From contig NC_052106.1 in NCBI RefSeq assembly GCF_012273895.1, forward strand, positions 2,666,001 through 2,730,000: 64,000 bases of DNA, read 5' to 3'. The position numbers were made by a program, and so were the translations under genes. Source of the stretch: Zerene cesonia (lineage: Eukaryota; Arthropoda; Insecta; Lepidoptera; Pieridae). This document shows positions 12,001-22,556 of this stretch, piece after piece (the stretch's first letter is position 1; each line of letters starts with the position of its first letter). The notes under the pieces were generated by a model. That model ran no database searches. It was not told the origin of the DNA and saw only the letters and a list, made by a program, of their open reading frames with translations.

Positions 12001-14310
12001 NNNNNNNNNNNNNNNNNNNNNNNNNNNNNNNNNNNNNNNNNNNNNNNNNNNNNNNNNNNNNNNNNNNNNNNNNNNNNNNNNNNNNNNNNNNNNNNNNNNN
12101 NNNNNNNNNNNNNNNNNNNNNNNNNNNNNNNNNNNNNNNNNNNNNNNNNNNNNNNNNNNNNNNNNNNNNNNNNNNNNNNNNNNNNNNNNNNNNNNNNNNN
12201 NNNNNNNNNNNNNNNNNNNNNNNNNNNNNNNNNNNNNNNNNNNNNNNNNNNNNNNNNNNNNNNNNNNNNNNNNNNNNNNNNNNNNNNNNNNNNNNNNNNN
12301 NNNNNNNNNNNNNNNNNNNNNNNNNNNNNNNNNNNNNNNNNNNNNNNNNNNNNNNNNNNNNNNNNNNNNNNNNNNNNNNNNNNNNNNNNNNNNNNNNNNN
12401 NNNNNNNNNNNNNNNNNNNNNNNNNNNNNNNNNNNNNNNNNNNNNNNNNNNNNNNNNNNNNNNNNNNNNNNNNNNNNNNNNNNNNNNNNNNNNNNNNNNN
12501 NNNNNNNNNNNNNNNNNNNNNNNNNNNNNNNNNNNNNNNNNNNNNNNNNNNNNNNNNNNNNNNNNNNNNNNNNNNNNNNNNNNNNNNNNNNNNNNNNNNN
12601 NNNNNNNNNNNNNNNNNNNNNNNNNNNNNNNNNNNNNNNNNNNNNNNNNNNNNNNNNNNNNNNNNNNNNNNNNNNNNNNNNNNNNNNNNNNNNNNNNNNN
12701 NNNNNNNNNNNNNNNNNNNNNNNNNNNNNNNNNNTCCATAATTGCCAGTATTAAATATGAATATTAATAATTATACAATATTTGTCATAAATTTATTAAA
12801 ACCTTACACTATGAAGTATGGTATGATTATTTTGCCAATTTTCTTCAATAGGAATTGTCGATTATAATTATGAGCTATACCAAACGTGCATAATATGGCA
12901 GTATTTATTTTGTTAATTAAATTAAATTTTATTATGAATATAAAAGTAATACTGATACTAATACATATTCACTTCTAAACCATTATAATTGTTTTACAAA
13001 CTCCTGATGCTGAGCCAAATGTAAGCAAATTTTAAATTTAATTTTTAGGTCAATTGGGCTGCTCAATCATACCAGCTATACAGATCACACAATCCTTGGA
13101 GCTCGATTTGTGCGCGGAATGGGAAACATTCAGAACATGCACCAAAGTCCTCCTTCTGCCATTGATACATGTCTCTGCGAGTAAAGTGTCGCTACTCAAC
13201 CCTCCAACAATATTCACTATAACTGGTCATCCGCAAGCTATGAAACACGTCAAGATGACCGCATCTCCAGGCCTGAAGATAGAACCCAGCATAAAGGACA
13301 GTGAAATTGTGGTGACAGTGAAAAGTGAAAGTGATGATTGTGGGCTTGGTTGGGTTAACGTGGTGTCGAGGTTGACAGCGCAAGACATCAGGGTTGATGT
13401 GGAAAGGGAGTGTGATATTGCGTGCGGTACACTGCTCGGAGCTTTGTTCTCTTTGCTGAGACCATATTTGTCAACTATTATAACTGTAGCTGTTATGGCC
13501 GCTGGATATTGTTATGGTAAAATTTTGTATTAATATAGAAATTCTGTTTATTTTCAGTCGAAATAAAACTTATCGGTTATTCTATGAACTCATTGCTCTG
13601 TAGTCTTTTTTGTAGAAAATTTATTAAAATACCATAGTATAAAGGTAGCATAGTTGTGTAACGCCAGAGTAAACACTGAAAAGGTCTAGACAATGTTATG
13701 GTTATCACTTCTCAATAATAGCCGATAATTTAGTCATGAATAACGAAATAAATAGTGTACTGAGCTGCTAACAACATGGGGTATATAGGTCAACCTTGCC
13801 CTATTCTACTGACCTGTCTATTAGTCTTAGTTGAACAACTGTATAAATAATTAGACTGTTATAGAACATATCTGTGGAAAGCATTGCAGCTGCTCTCATT
13901 AGCTACTAAACTAGATTAGAATTTTATTTAATAATTAAATTTCTACTTAAGCAGTATGTATAAATACTTCTTAAATACTTGACTTACTTTAATTACTTCT
14001 TGATATACTTGTAAACTTCATGTTTGTGAATTTTTTTTTCACATATACTAGAAAATCTTATGTGTCAATTTAAATAAAATTTAATAATTTATTTACAGTA
14101 CAATCAAAACTACAACAGAAGTCGCCGATCCGTTTACCAACCGAACCGGTGCAAACGGTATTACCGGAAACGCCGCCATTGCGCCAGAGAAGCTGGTCCA
14201 GAAGCCCATATGCCTCCAATGGACCCAGTACTCCCATATATGGGGATGCCAGTATGTTACCAGATACAAGTTTTTCACCAACATCAAGGATGCACTCGAG
14301 AATTCTATAG
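81..14310 (+). CDS. Nup210: Nuclear pore membrane glycoprotein 210 (gp210), 3' part, 23 exons
   Basis: gp210 is a single-pass membrane nucleoporin; most of it lies in the perinuclear lumen as a chain of Ig-like domains around the pore. Exons that keep frame across GT/AG junctions: 81-552, 872-957, 1184-1360, 1664-1795, 2051-2136, 2701-2864, 2990-3118, 3536-3678, 4120-4327, 4521-4640, 4823-5023, 5395-5637, 5875-6021, 6244-6354, 6500-6704, 7185-7285, 7536-7820, 8144-8316, 8685-8824, 9659-9840, 10398-10587, 13049-13516, 14099-14310. They total 4,375 nt (about 1,457 residues) and end at TAG 14308-14310. The family is recognised from repeated beta-rich lumenal units (e.g. EPYSIRVNIRPSNLIIQGD, GELVAMRPGHGVAVAR), one membrane segment near the C-terminus and a short Ser/Pro-rich tail. 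Human gp210 is about 1,890 aa, so roughly the first quarter lies left of the window. Exons 10398-10587 and 13049-13516 join in phase across the N gap, although a 3n-length exon could be hidden there. Confidence 0.9.
3264..3425 (-). repeat. SINE-like fragment, inverted, in a Nup210 intron
   Basis: It begins TACTAATATTATAAAGCTG, the reverse complement of the usual 3' tail of this lepidopteran SINE-like family. It ends GGCGAAGCCGGGG.GGATCGCTAGTA, the reverse complement of its GC-rich 5' end. The interior is diverged. It ends about 110 bp before the exon at 3536. Confidence 0.6.
5055..5259 (+). repeat. SINE-like element in a Nup210 intron
   Basis: It starts AGACGCTCGTCCAGGCTCCG, passes through ATATCAAGATTCCTGCTTTA and GGGATAAAAGGTATCCTATC, and ends CACATTTATAATATTAGTG. 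The same order of blocks recurs at 36178-36345 and 59087-59287, so the three are one subfamily. Confidence 0.75.
6738..6957. repeat. 51-bp minisatellite, four units, each with a CRE-like palindrome
   Basis: Units begin GCAGGAA.GATCC at 6738, 6789, 6840 and 6891, an exact 51-bp spacing. Each unit carries the 8-bp CRE/ATF palindrome TGACGTCA or one variant: 6772-6779, 6823-6830, 6874-6881, 6925-6932 (TGACTTCA) and a fifth perfect copy at 6950-6957 just outside the array. The array sits 33 bp after the donor of the GC-rich Nup210 exon 6500-6704. Because 51 is divisible by 3, several frames stay open across it on both strands; these are not genes. Confidence 0.9.
8322..8402. repeat. CA-type microsatellite in a Nup210 intron
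   Basis: An interrupted CA run with TA/GC interruptions (ACACACACACACATACACACGC...), starting 6 bp after the donor of exon 8144-8316. Confidence 0.9.
9112..9245 (+). repeat. Decayed lepidopteran interspersed repeat (CTCCTCC...CCGATTTTGATG type)
   Basis: It contains TTACCTTATAACTTTTTACGG, AACCGATTTTGATGGTTTGA and GCCTCCCCCGTGGGCCCATTT in the order seen in better copies at 15672-15845, 43328-43510 and 53770-53945. The element class is not recognised. Confidence 0.6.
9811..10015 (+). repeat. About 98-bp tandem duplication spanning a Nup210 exon end and its splice donor
   Basis: Copy 1 has GCTGCCTATCAAAAAG at 9825-9840 followed by donor GTAACCCATTCT. Copy 2 has GCTGCCTATCAAAGAG at 9923-9938 followed by GTAATCCATTCT. 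Each is followed by a GATGATGGTGATGATG microsatellite and then TTTTCTAC, with CATGAAATTA further on. Both copies also share GTGCAA upstream. The exon end and 5' splice site have therefore been copied into the intron, 98 bp downstream. Confidence 0.8.
10645..10860 (+). repeat. Interspersed repeat fragment
   Basis: The stretch runs CCTCGCCCGTAGGTGATAGC, then GTAGCCTATATGTTGACC, then a CAGACAAACAGACAAAAATT tail and GTAGATCACGCCCCAAG, followed by poly-T. This resembles the 3' tail of a lepidopteran non-LTR/SINE element; the family is not assigned. Confidence 0.5.
11160..11466 (+). repeat. Non-autonomous interspersed repeat (GCCTGATGGTAAGCG family), near full copy
   Basis: It begins with a poly-T/ATGTCACAGTCGGCAATGGA edge, then GCCTGATGGTAAGCGCTACC, a hairpin-like TTTGTAGAGGCGTAAAG...CTTATGCCTCTACAAA pair, a purine-rich AAAGGAAAGGACTGGGAAGG tract and an end GAGCTGGCCCAGATTATGTT. 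A close copy lies in inverse orientation at 37851-38160. Diverged fragments lie at 16935-17195, 33420-33500, 37218-37350 and 38270-38640. ORFs across it are artefacts. Confidence 0.8.
11545..11734 (+). repeat. SINE-like element truncated by the assembly gap
   Basis: It starts CTAGCTGCGTCCCGCGGTTT, continues GGGATAAAAAGTTGG and ATCGGTTCAGTAGTTTTTGC, then an ACACACACA run and ACTTTCGCATTTGTAAT directly against the N run. This is a second subfamily of the same 3'-tail group. The repeat at the edge probably caused the gap. Confidence 0.75.
11735..12734. other. Assembly gap of exactly 1,000 N
   Basis: The round length means a placeholder, not a measured distance. It lies within the Nup210 intron between exons 10398-10587 and 13049-13516. 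Open frames reported across it have no meaning. Confidence 0.99.
13049..13516 (+). other. Nup210: Nup210 exon carrying the last lumenal domain and transmembrane segment
   Basis: This exon follows acceptor TTTTTAG at 13048 and ends at donor GTAAAA at 13517. It encodes the final Ig-like lumenal region. Its last 30 or so codons (about 13428-13516) form a hydrophobic stretch containing YLSTIITVAVMAAGYCY, the single membrane anchor expected for gp210. The following exon (14099-14310) encodes the pore-side cytoplasmic tail of about 70 residues, rich in Ser and Pro with motifs such as RQRSWSRSPY and SNGPSTPIYG. These look like potential proline-directed phosphosites, by analogy with the mitotically phosphorylated vertebrate tail. 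Confidence 0.8.
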
Positions 14311-14560
14311 CAGTGAATGTGTGATTAGTGATCAAAGACAATAAATTAACTAAGTGATTTTTATGTCTATAAACAAGAGTGTTGCGTACAGCTCGCTTTT
14401 CATATGGTAAAGGAAGATGTTTATGGATATTGTTGTGTGGTATTATCGGAAATGTGTTGTTAATTTAGGTTGTTTACTCGTGAAAGGTTTTGTTGTGTGT
14501 TCAGTCATTAGTTTTAGATTTTTTTGTGGGCAAAATAAAGAACATGGGTAACTGTCCAAT
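14311..14560 (+). terminator. Nup210 3' UTR with AATAAA signals
   Basis: AATAAA occurs at 14340-14345 (30 nt after the stop) and at 14534-14539. The second, followed by GT-rich-poor but T-containing sequence, gives a more usual 3' UTR of about 240 nt. The choice cannot be made without transcript ends. Confidence 0.55.
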
Positions 14561-15671
14561 AAATCTTAGGACCGAAGAATGAAACTTCAGGCAGGCAATT
14601 TTTTTTATTTTTCTATTATAATAACAATTAAAGTCTCAAAATAAAAATTTGTTTTGAGTGAAACTAGGCTGTTACATTAATTCTCTTTCATTAAATATAG
14701 TATTAATGCTTTAGTTTTTAACTGGAGGACCTTGTGTGATTTTTTAAGAATAAAAGATATTGTTTTTGTTTAAACATATGAAACGTTAAGAGCTTCTTGG
14801 ATGTGTAAATAGTTAGTTTTTACTTATTTAAAATCCGAAATATTTAAATTGTGAAAATTCTTTATTTACTTCAAACATGGCAGAAATATTTTATAAGGTT
14901 AATACATGCAGACATGCAAAAAATGAATAATTTGTACTTATATTTTATATAGGTAGATATTAGTAGTGCTGTTAAGTTATCATTATGACATATTATCTTA
15001 TAAATATTTTGACTAACTATTATTCATTGTTTTGTTTAAAGCAAAATTAAAGATTTGAAATACATTGGACTGCTACTTATGGATAGAGTAGAGGGAAAGC
15101 TAAGACATTCAAGGCTCAGAAAGAGACAGATAACCGCAATGCTCTTTCTCATTCTTCTGACGAAACGAACTGTTCATAGTTTGCTTGAGTAGACACTCAG
15201 AAAGTGTTTGGCGATCTCTCTCTTTTTACTGTAGGACAGCCTATTGTCTGACAACTCTAGTTATTTCTATGATACCTCTGTGATTTCAATACATTGTTGG
15301 ATATATAATATTGTATCTATAGTAATTTTCATATCGCTTTTTTTATAAATTCAAACTGAAATTCAAATGCTGACATCAAATCCAATATGACATAAACTGC
15401 AATTGTCATTTTCCATATTATATTGTAGGAGTAATTTATGGTATTTTTCTAGCTTGTAACAATTGTTCATAATGTTTTAGTACAAGAACAGTCTGTATAC
15501 AAGATATATGTTATACAAAGTGCATTTGAAATAATTACCTCTCAACATTTTGTATTCAAAATAGTAGTGATAAGGTTAACATTGTATTTTAGCAATAAGT
15601 GATGTCATCAGTTTTAAAGTCAACATATGGCTAAAGATAAGCCGAACTGACTATAGTCTTAGACTTTTTTA

Positions 15672-15845
15672 TAAATTTCTAACCTACCTCATAAATGGAA
15701 GGAGGTTTTCAATTCGATTGTATTTTTTTTGTTTTTGTTACCTCATAACTGGGTGAACCGATTTCGATGATTCTCTTTTTATTTGAAAGTTAGTTCTTCT
15801 TCTTCTTCCTAGCTGACAATTTTAAGGCGGTTTAGTTTTTCGCGA
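15672..15845 (+). repeat. Lepidopteran interspersed repeat (AAGGAGGTTTTCAATTCGA...GGCGGTTTAG)
   Basis: It holds GGAGGTTTTCAATTCGATTG, a T run, TTACCTCATAACTGGGTGAA, CCGATTTCGATGATTCT, TTTGAAAGTTAG and AATTTTAAGGCGGTTTAG. The same order is seen at 20938-21115, 43328-43510 and 53770-53945, with a short piece at 62198-62245. Element class unknown. Confidence 0.7.
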
Positions 15846-16934
15846 AAAATAATAACATTTCTTCATTGCCAAGAACAGATAACAAATCATTGTGAGGCTT
15901 CTCTAAATTTTGCGATAAAAATTTTGTTTTTTGTAAAATTGCAATGTAATTTCTAAATAATATATTTCATAAGATCAAAAAGTAACTTATATGTTAGATT
16001 AAATAACAACAAATAATGTACGAAAATATAATAAAAAAATGTTAATAATAATTAAAATAGGCTATCAATGACTTTATTATCTAGTCGTGAAACTGGGCCT
16101 TACTGTGAAAAACCGATAAATAGATATTAATATCAGGTTATGTATAGGTGTATAAGGAACATTGACGTACAATAAATAATAAGACTCAACATCATCCTCA
16201 AAACATGTCTGTCTGATTGCTTTAATGAGCGATACAATAGACTTTGAACCTTACTGCCTCGGAATAAGGTATTAATTTCTATTAATGTTATAATACAACG
16301 GTAATCGAACATTTTTGACGACCTTTTAATAAGTTATATAAGTCTAGGATGTTTATAGTATGTCAATGATACTAGGACTATTTTATTAAAACAATCATAA
16401 CATAAAATGTTTGCAAATTTTGTACAATAAATATTTTTGATACTGAGGGATTTTCTTTTTATAGTGTATGTATTTTACTCGATTAATTTGAAAGAAAAAG
16501 GGATTATTTATGATAATTACACACGCGGGGAAAAAAGACGTAATTATTGTAATCTTAAACCTTTAACAATATTGCAACGATCCGCCCCGGACGGCACTTT
16601 TTAGAGGGCGGCAAAATTTCACAGTAAATAATAAAATATATTTTAACCATTGCATACTTTTTCACACAACTATACATTCGGACCGTTTGAAAAGGAAATC
16701 TCGTTTTCTATACATAGTTGCGAATGCGGGGAATTCTATTTCCTTGGATGTTTTTTTTTGAGAATGGACGTCTATAGGGTAGGTAGGTATAGGGTATATT
16801 TAGTACACTAACTTGCGGGGATTCCCCATATTTTACATATTAAGAGGGCTGCTGATACCCACGCTACGCTATTGTCTTAAGTCCGTTTGGTCATGTTTCA
16901 TATTATTGAAATCGGTTGTGCCTAAATATAATAA

Positions 16935-17195
16935 CTGGTCTGCAAAAATTTCTGATGGTAAGCGATTACAACAGCTCTTGATCATTCGTAGAGGCAGTAC
17001 TTCTGTGGATGCGCTGTCGCTTTTAATCGGTAAATGATAAGGAAAGACTGGAAAAAAGGAATGGCCTGAGAAGATTGAGGAAACAAAACTTAACTCCGGC
17101 TAGCATGCTATTTTTTCACGCTGGTCTTCTGTGGGGGTGTGGTGCTTACCCGGTTCGAGCTGGCCATGTTGGTGCCGAAGCGTGTTCGACGCCCA
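16935..17195 (+). repeat. Diverged copy of the GATGGTAAGCG interspersed repeat
   Basis: CTGATGGTAAGCGATTACAA, GTAGAGGCAG, AAGGAAAGACTGGAAAAAAG and GGTCTTCTGTGGGGGTGTGG match, in order, the blocks of the better copy at 11160-11466. Confidence 0.7.
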
Positions 17196-18242
17196 TATTA
17201 AAACAAATTTAATAAGGCAAACGATTTTCATTTAAATTAAAATTTACATCGTGTTTAAATTTTAAACCATAATGTAGATGGGACTGGTAAATATCACTCG
17301 CGCTATATTATTATTATATTGCAAAACAATAACGTTGTCTGAGCGCGGTAACTAAAAATACGACACCAATTATCGGATGGTATATATCTATCTTTTAAAG
17401 ATAAAATAGCTACTATATCCATTTTAACACTATAGTATATATTCAATACATATAAAGTGATAGCTAGAATCCTATTTATTAGTCCTCCCACCCTGCTTGT
17501 TTCATTATTGAAGATTTAAAAAATATCTAACATAGCAAAGTCGCCACTATTTGCGACACAAAATACTGTGATCTAGAAAGTAATTTCGCAAACAAATACG
17601 CACGAGCAGACAAGCTAAGAAAGTACTTAACACTAAACAGTAATAACGTAGTAGCGATCACACACGATCTTGGGTTTTTGGATCACGTCATTTTGCCAAT
17701 CTGTAACTAGACTATAAAAGTTATGTTCCTATTCAAAAAACTAAGTACGAATTTTAAAATTGATTTTTAAAACTTACTGTTTACGCTATAAAATGTGATA
17801 AATGCAATTTGCTCGCGAATTATTTTTAACAATAAATTCAACAAAAGATTACCACTGTCTTATTTCGATTAACATCACAATAATATATAGAAAATATGTT
17901 TATATCACAAACGATTTCAGAACGTTAAACATTTGCATGGAGGATTCTATTTACCAGTATATAAGTGTATAATCTATGATTCTATTACTTAAATATATAG
18001 TCTATGAATAATAAGTCCCCGGTCCTGCGTGTTTGGTGATTCAAAAAAACTTAACTAGCGGTTATTTCCCGCAACTGCTTTCATGGAATCGGGGAATTAC
18101 ATTACAATTCTTGCAAGTAAAATGAACTTGGCCGATAATCTGAAAAATAACTTCATTCAGGTACTTAAGCACACGAGCAATTATTATTTTGATATAAAAA
18201 AGCAATAATTAAGGAACATATAAGGTGATGCGTAGCATACAC

Positions 18243-19254
18243 TCAGCTGAGGGATACATTTTCCAACATTTCAAGAAGATCCTCCTGTGTCGTTTTTGGT
18301 ATATTAGCCGTAAAAGTGAGATCATTACTTGGAACATTTTTACGACTCAAATCAATATTTTTAAAATATTTATACTTTTGCAATACAATTGGTGAGCATT
18401 GCTTTGTACTAAGTTCAATATTATTTTCATGTATTGCTTGCTTCTGTGGTGATGTTGCTTCCATAGGACCCAATAAACAACGGATTTCACTATCGTCAGC
18501 ACAGTGGATTTGATAATCATCAATAGATTTCTTTTTATTATCGTGTTTATATATATTTTCCCCTAGATTTTTAAGAAATTTCAGACTAACTGTAGCAGGC
18601 AAAGCAAAAGTACCATCATTGCGTTGTAGTCCTAGCCGTAAAAGGACTGAAATTTTGGAATGATATTCAGAAAACCATAGCACCAATGTATTACAAAGGC
18701 ATTTATAATCATTCGCAGTGAAAATCATTGCTAAAGCGTCAAATCTTTTAGTTGTGTCTTCAATTATATTTCTTGGGAAATGTGCCGGTAATAAAGTGGC
18801 TACACATTTTAAATGTCGCCGGCTGATGTCAAAAATACTCTGGTTTGTCGCTACAGATAATTGCCATTTGAAGATCATTGTCATTAAATCCCAAAGTTTA
18901 TTCATAGAATAAGTATCAAGTCTCATAATCGATGAGGCAGATATATCTTCTAAGAGTTGCTTGATGACGGCATGAGGAGCAACGGGCTGTGGTATAAATA
19001 GTTCTTCCAGGAGCTTTGGATGTAGAAGGACTGTTATTATATCTGTGAGTACTGAAAAAATAAGTTATAGAAATAGGTAACTGAAAGCTCTCTATATATA
19101 CGGCCAACAGCTTTAAAGTGAATAAGTTACAAAAGTATTTACCAATCTCGGATTTGTCCACTGGTATGTTTTGCATTTTCAATCTCTGCTCGACAACATA
19201 AACCATCTCACAGCCGAGATTTATCACAATAAATGGTGTTGCAAAGTGAGACAT
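18243..19254 (-). CDS. OSCP1: OSCP1 (organic solute carrier partner 1 / NOR1) homologue, two exons
   Basis: Exon 1 is 19254-19143, ending ATTG|GTAAATA. Exon 2 is 19051-18243, after acceptor TTTTTTCAG, with TGA at 18245-18243. Together they encode 306 residues. The start MSHFATPFIVINLGCEMVYV and the following EQRLKMQNIPVDKSE match the OSCP1 N-terminal signature (a conserved LNLG-GEM-Y-LDQRL-AQNIP pattern). Across the splice, VLTDIITVLLHPKLLEELF and SIMRLDTYSMNKLWDLMTM match the next conserved blocks. Vertebrate OSCP1 is about 380 aa; this protein is shorter at the C-terminus, which is Asp/Glu/Asn-rich. OSCP1 is a cytosolic/perinuclear, cilia-linked protein reported to modulate organic solute transport; its biochemical role is unsettled. 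An upstream in-frame ATG (19272-19270) would add MILFYK but lacks family support. Confidence 0.88.
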
Positions 19255-19273
19255 TTTGTAAAATAATATCACA
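19255..19273. promoter_or_regulatory. 19-bp gap between divergent OSCP1 and SMYD4 start codons
   Basis: The OSCP1 ATG is 19254-19252 on the minus strand and the SMYD4 ATG is 19274-19276 on the plus strand. The spacer is AT-rich with no TATA box or room for separate core promoters. Transcription of each gene must start inside the other's coding exon, or unseen upstream 5' UTR exons exist. Confidence 0.6.
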
Positions 19274-22200
19274 ATGATTATTGATGTTATTTATGCAGAT
19301 GCTATTAACAAACTCACTTCCCAAGGCAAAATTACCGACATTTCTCGCAAACTGTTAGTAGCAGATAATAACAGCGATAGAGTTTTATTAGTATATGATA
19401 TCTTTGAAGAGTGCAATTTTTTTCCAAGTACTTTACAGCACAAGAAAAGTGAGAAAGTGTCTGCACATTATCGTAACCTAGGCAACCAGTGCTATCAAAA
19501 GAAAGAACATTATAAGGCATGGCAATATTATAATTTATCATTTCTTTATGCACCCTTGGATTCAGAAAGTTATGCACTAGCATTATCAAATAGGTCAGCC
19601 GTATTTTTTTCGTTGGACAAATATGGTGAATGTGTACAAGATATTGAACATTGCTTTTCCCTAAATTACCCAGAAAAAGTGAGAGATAAATTGATAAAAA
19701 GAAAGGAATTATGTAAGGAAGCACTTAGTAGTATTCAGACTGAATTGACAGAAAATCCAGAAGGAATAGATATATTAACATTTAAGGGGGAGAAAAGTGA
19801 AAGATATTTAGGTTCCAGCACAAAACTTGAAGTTGTTTATAACAAGGAAATGGGAAGACATGTCATTGCAAAGGAAGATATTAAAGTTGGTGAAGTACTT
19901 GTGGAGGAACAACCTTATTTTGCATTGGTTTTAAAGCAACAGATCCTTTTTGCATGTAGTTATTGTCTCTCTAGAAAACCGAATCTCATTCCTTGCAAAA
20001 ACTGTTGCTTCGCTCTTTATTGCAGTGAAGAATGTAGCTCAAAGGCCTTGAAGGAGTATCATGCTGTTGAATGTCCTTTGATGGCGTCATTGATGGATAT
20101 GAATTTCACTAAACTTGAATTGCTTGCCCTAAGAACTGTCATTAAAGCTCGCACCGATCATCCAGATTGGGAGGCTTTATTCAAAACAATTGAGGAAGCC
20201 GAGTCAAATATTGATACAGAGTTTCATGGTCATGTTAAAGTTGGTGATAAATGGGTGTATGACTCAAAATACTATGCCTCAATACATACCTTAGCTACAA
20301 ATGTGGAGAGAAGATCTATTTCTGATATATTCCAAAAATCAGTTACTGCTGCTGTGTTTTTGAAATTTCTTTTAGACGAAACAAATTTTTTGGATGCTGA
20401 TGATGAAAAGAGCAAAGAAAAGATATGGAAATGTGTGGCTGGTTTACTTTTACTGCACAGTATGACTAGTCCAACAAATATGCATGGTATTAGTGCTAAT
20501 ACAGAAGTGGGCGGGAATGGGAAATTTGGAGATATGAATATAGCCAGTGCACCTTATGCATTTCACAGTCTTCTAAATCATTCATGTGCCCCTAACGTAG
20601 TAAGGTATAGCAAGCTTGGCACAAGTAACATGACATTGTTTGCTTTGCGGCCCATTAAGAAAGGAATGCAGTTATATGATAATTATGGGTAAGTGTTTAC
20701 TCTTATTAATATTATAAATGCGAAAGGATTGTTTTTCTTTCTTTCACTTCACAACGGAGCATTTCCATGATTCATGTGTTTAGATAAGATAGGTTTTTTT
20801 ATACCACTGTGAAATATCTAACGGTAATCTATGAGGATGATGCTTTGATTTCAAAACCTTGACTGTCTAACAAAGGCAATGTTTTATGGCCGCCCTGCTT
20901 ATACATGTAACTAAGTTTATTTTCAACTAATTTTAAAAATAGGAGGTTATCAATTTGACTGCTTCTTGGTGTTTACTACCTCATAACTATTTACTGAGTA
21001 AATTCTTTCTTACAATTATTTTTTTTATGTGAAAACTGGTTCCACACATGTGATCCCAGTCAAATTTGGTGTAAATCTGTTAATTTGAATGTGGTTTGGT
21101 GGTTTGTTAAAAATAATTAACATGGTAAGTATGTTAATATCAGCACTATTTCAATATTCTTATTTTATACAAAAGGGGTAAATGATTTACATTGTTATGT
21201 GAAATTAGATTACCTAATAAATAATGAGACTAATTTACAATTCAAGTGTTGTTGTAAATTTAAAATTTTAATTTCTTAAGGACATAACGTTTTTAAAATA
21301 GTTGTAATTTTTAGTGCAACCTTTTTCTTTAAAAATAGCTTCCCATTCCAGTTGTGCTCGGGTTGACTATTTTTTTGGGTCTTTCAAATAAAGAAATTAT
21401 CCAAATCATAGCAGTGCCTAATCCTACAAATCAAATAACAGTAGAAGCCAATTAGCTATTTTTGACTTACAGTTGTTTATTTTTATTAAGTGGAGAAATC
21501 TTGTACGGCCTTCGGACGTGGGTATCTTACGTGGGCTTTGATGGACTCTCGTCTATAACTTCATCGTGTTCTAATGCGCTGCCTTAGACGGGACTGCGGG
21601 AACACATTGTACACATTGAACACATTGAACACATTGAACACAGCATATCCGCTTATTAGCATGGGCTGCAAAATTAGCAAGTTTAGATACACAACTTTCT
21701 TTTATACAATACTAGCTTTTGCCCTCGTACGTGGAGTTGTGTAATAGATGTTATTATACATGTTAACCATCCTCTTTAATCGCTCTATTTATTAAAAAAG
21801 ACCCCATCAAAATCCGTTGTGTAATTTTAACCATTTAAGCATACATAGGGACAGAGAAAGCGACTTTGTTTTATACTATGTAGTGATAGATAGATATAGA
21901 TTCCACTTATTTAGAAAGTAGTTCATTTTAAAATGTTAACATCTCATCTTCAGGGCCCATCATGCGTTGGAGGATCGCATGGAAAGACAAACATCGTTGC
22001 AGTTTCAGTACAAATTCATGTGCATGTGCGAAGCGTGTGTCAACAACTGGCCCACATACCTGACTATGCGGCCGAAGAAGATTCCACCGAAAATAACAAG
22101 AAATAAAAACAAATTTCTCAATTTCAACATTATTGATAAACTACAGCGTTGCGATAAAGATACAGCTATTAAAATTTTTCGCAAACTATGTAACCTCTGT

Positions 22201-22338
22201 GAGGAATTAGAGAGTTTCGCTCCCTGTATTGAGCTATGTGATTGTCAGGAAGGTCTCAAGCAATGTTTGGTTATACTGGAGGGTATTGTGCCATATGGTT
22301 GTAACGAACCAGTAGACTGGCAAATGAACTTATTGTGA
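19274..22338 (+). CDS. SMYD4: SMYD4-type protein: TPR, MYND zinc finger and split SET domain
   Basis: Exons 19274-20688 and 21954-22338 join at GG|G (donor GTAAGT, acceptor TTCAG) to give 599 residues, ending TGA 22336-22338. A TPR region is seen at about residues 63-150 (YRNLGNQCYQKKEHYKAWQY, LALSNRSAVFFSLDKYGEC). The N-terminal SET part follows (GRHVIAKEDIKVGEVLVEE, about 195-212). An intact MYND finger spans about 228-267 (CSYC...CKNC...YCSEEC...H...C). The SET core contains NHSCAPN at 435-441 and YDNYG at 468-472. The post-SET cysteines are CMCEAC at 495-500. The TPR-before-SET order separates SMYD4 from SMYD1-3 and from the arthropod SmydA group. It is a putative lysine methyltransferase; human SMYD4 is about 800 aa, and this copy is shorter mainly at the ends. 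The next in-frame Met is at residue 193, so the first ATG is required. Confidence 0.88.
20938..21115 (+). repeat. Interspersed repeat in the SMYD4 intron
   Basis: AGGAGGTTATCAATTTGACT, TACTACCTCATAACTATTTA, TGTGAAAACTGGTTCCACAC and GAATGTGGTTTGGTGG follow the block order of the copy at 15672-15845, with clear decay. Confidence 0.6.
21600..21645. repeat. 9-bp tandem repeat (CACATTGAA)
   Basis: Four consecutive 9-bp units, CACATTGTA then three CACATTGAA, ending CACAGC. It is in the SMYD4 intron, within a repeat-derived segment starting near 21490. Confidence 0.8.
21712..21895 (+). repeat. SINE-like element, 'AAAGCGACTTTG' tail type
   Basis: CTAGCTTTTGCCCTCGTACG at the start, ATCAAAATCCGTTGTGTAAT, then AAGCATACATAGGGACAGAG and AAAGCGACTTTGTTTTATAC. 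A related copy at 44865-45010 has AATCTGTTGCGTAATTTTAA and GGAAAGCGACTTTGTATATA. Confidence 0.7.
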
Positions 22339-22556
22339 CTGAAACGTTTGAAGAATTTCTGCACATACTTTCTTATTATAACAGTATTGCAAATTATATT
22401 ACTATATTTTGATATTAATATTGTGGAAACATTTATATCTTTGGTACTCTACATATTTGAGTATCTTAAGACAGGTTTTAAGTATAGTATTTACAAATCA
22501 TTTTAATATATATTGTCTATACTTTATAACTATATCATTAAATTATTGTATTTAGA

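Larger units (their letters stand above)
14560..18242. other. Intergenic, no gene seen; two repeat fragments
   Basis: AT-rich DNA between the 3' ends of Nup210 (plus) and OSCP1 (minus), which converge here. It holds a CTCATAACTGGGTGAACCGA-type repeat at 15672-15845 and a diverged GATGGTAAGCG-type repeat at 16935-17195. The only open frames (16813-17037 plus, 17303-17491 minus) lie in repeat or AT-rich sequence. Confidence 0.7.

Noticed and set aside
11615..12754. Frames of 366-379 codons
   Set aside because: They consist of N translated as X across the assembly gap.
19255..19272. Upstream OSCP1 start at 19272
   Set aside because: OSCP1 family proteins start at or close to the block beginning MS....P...LNLG, matching the ATG at 19254.
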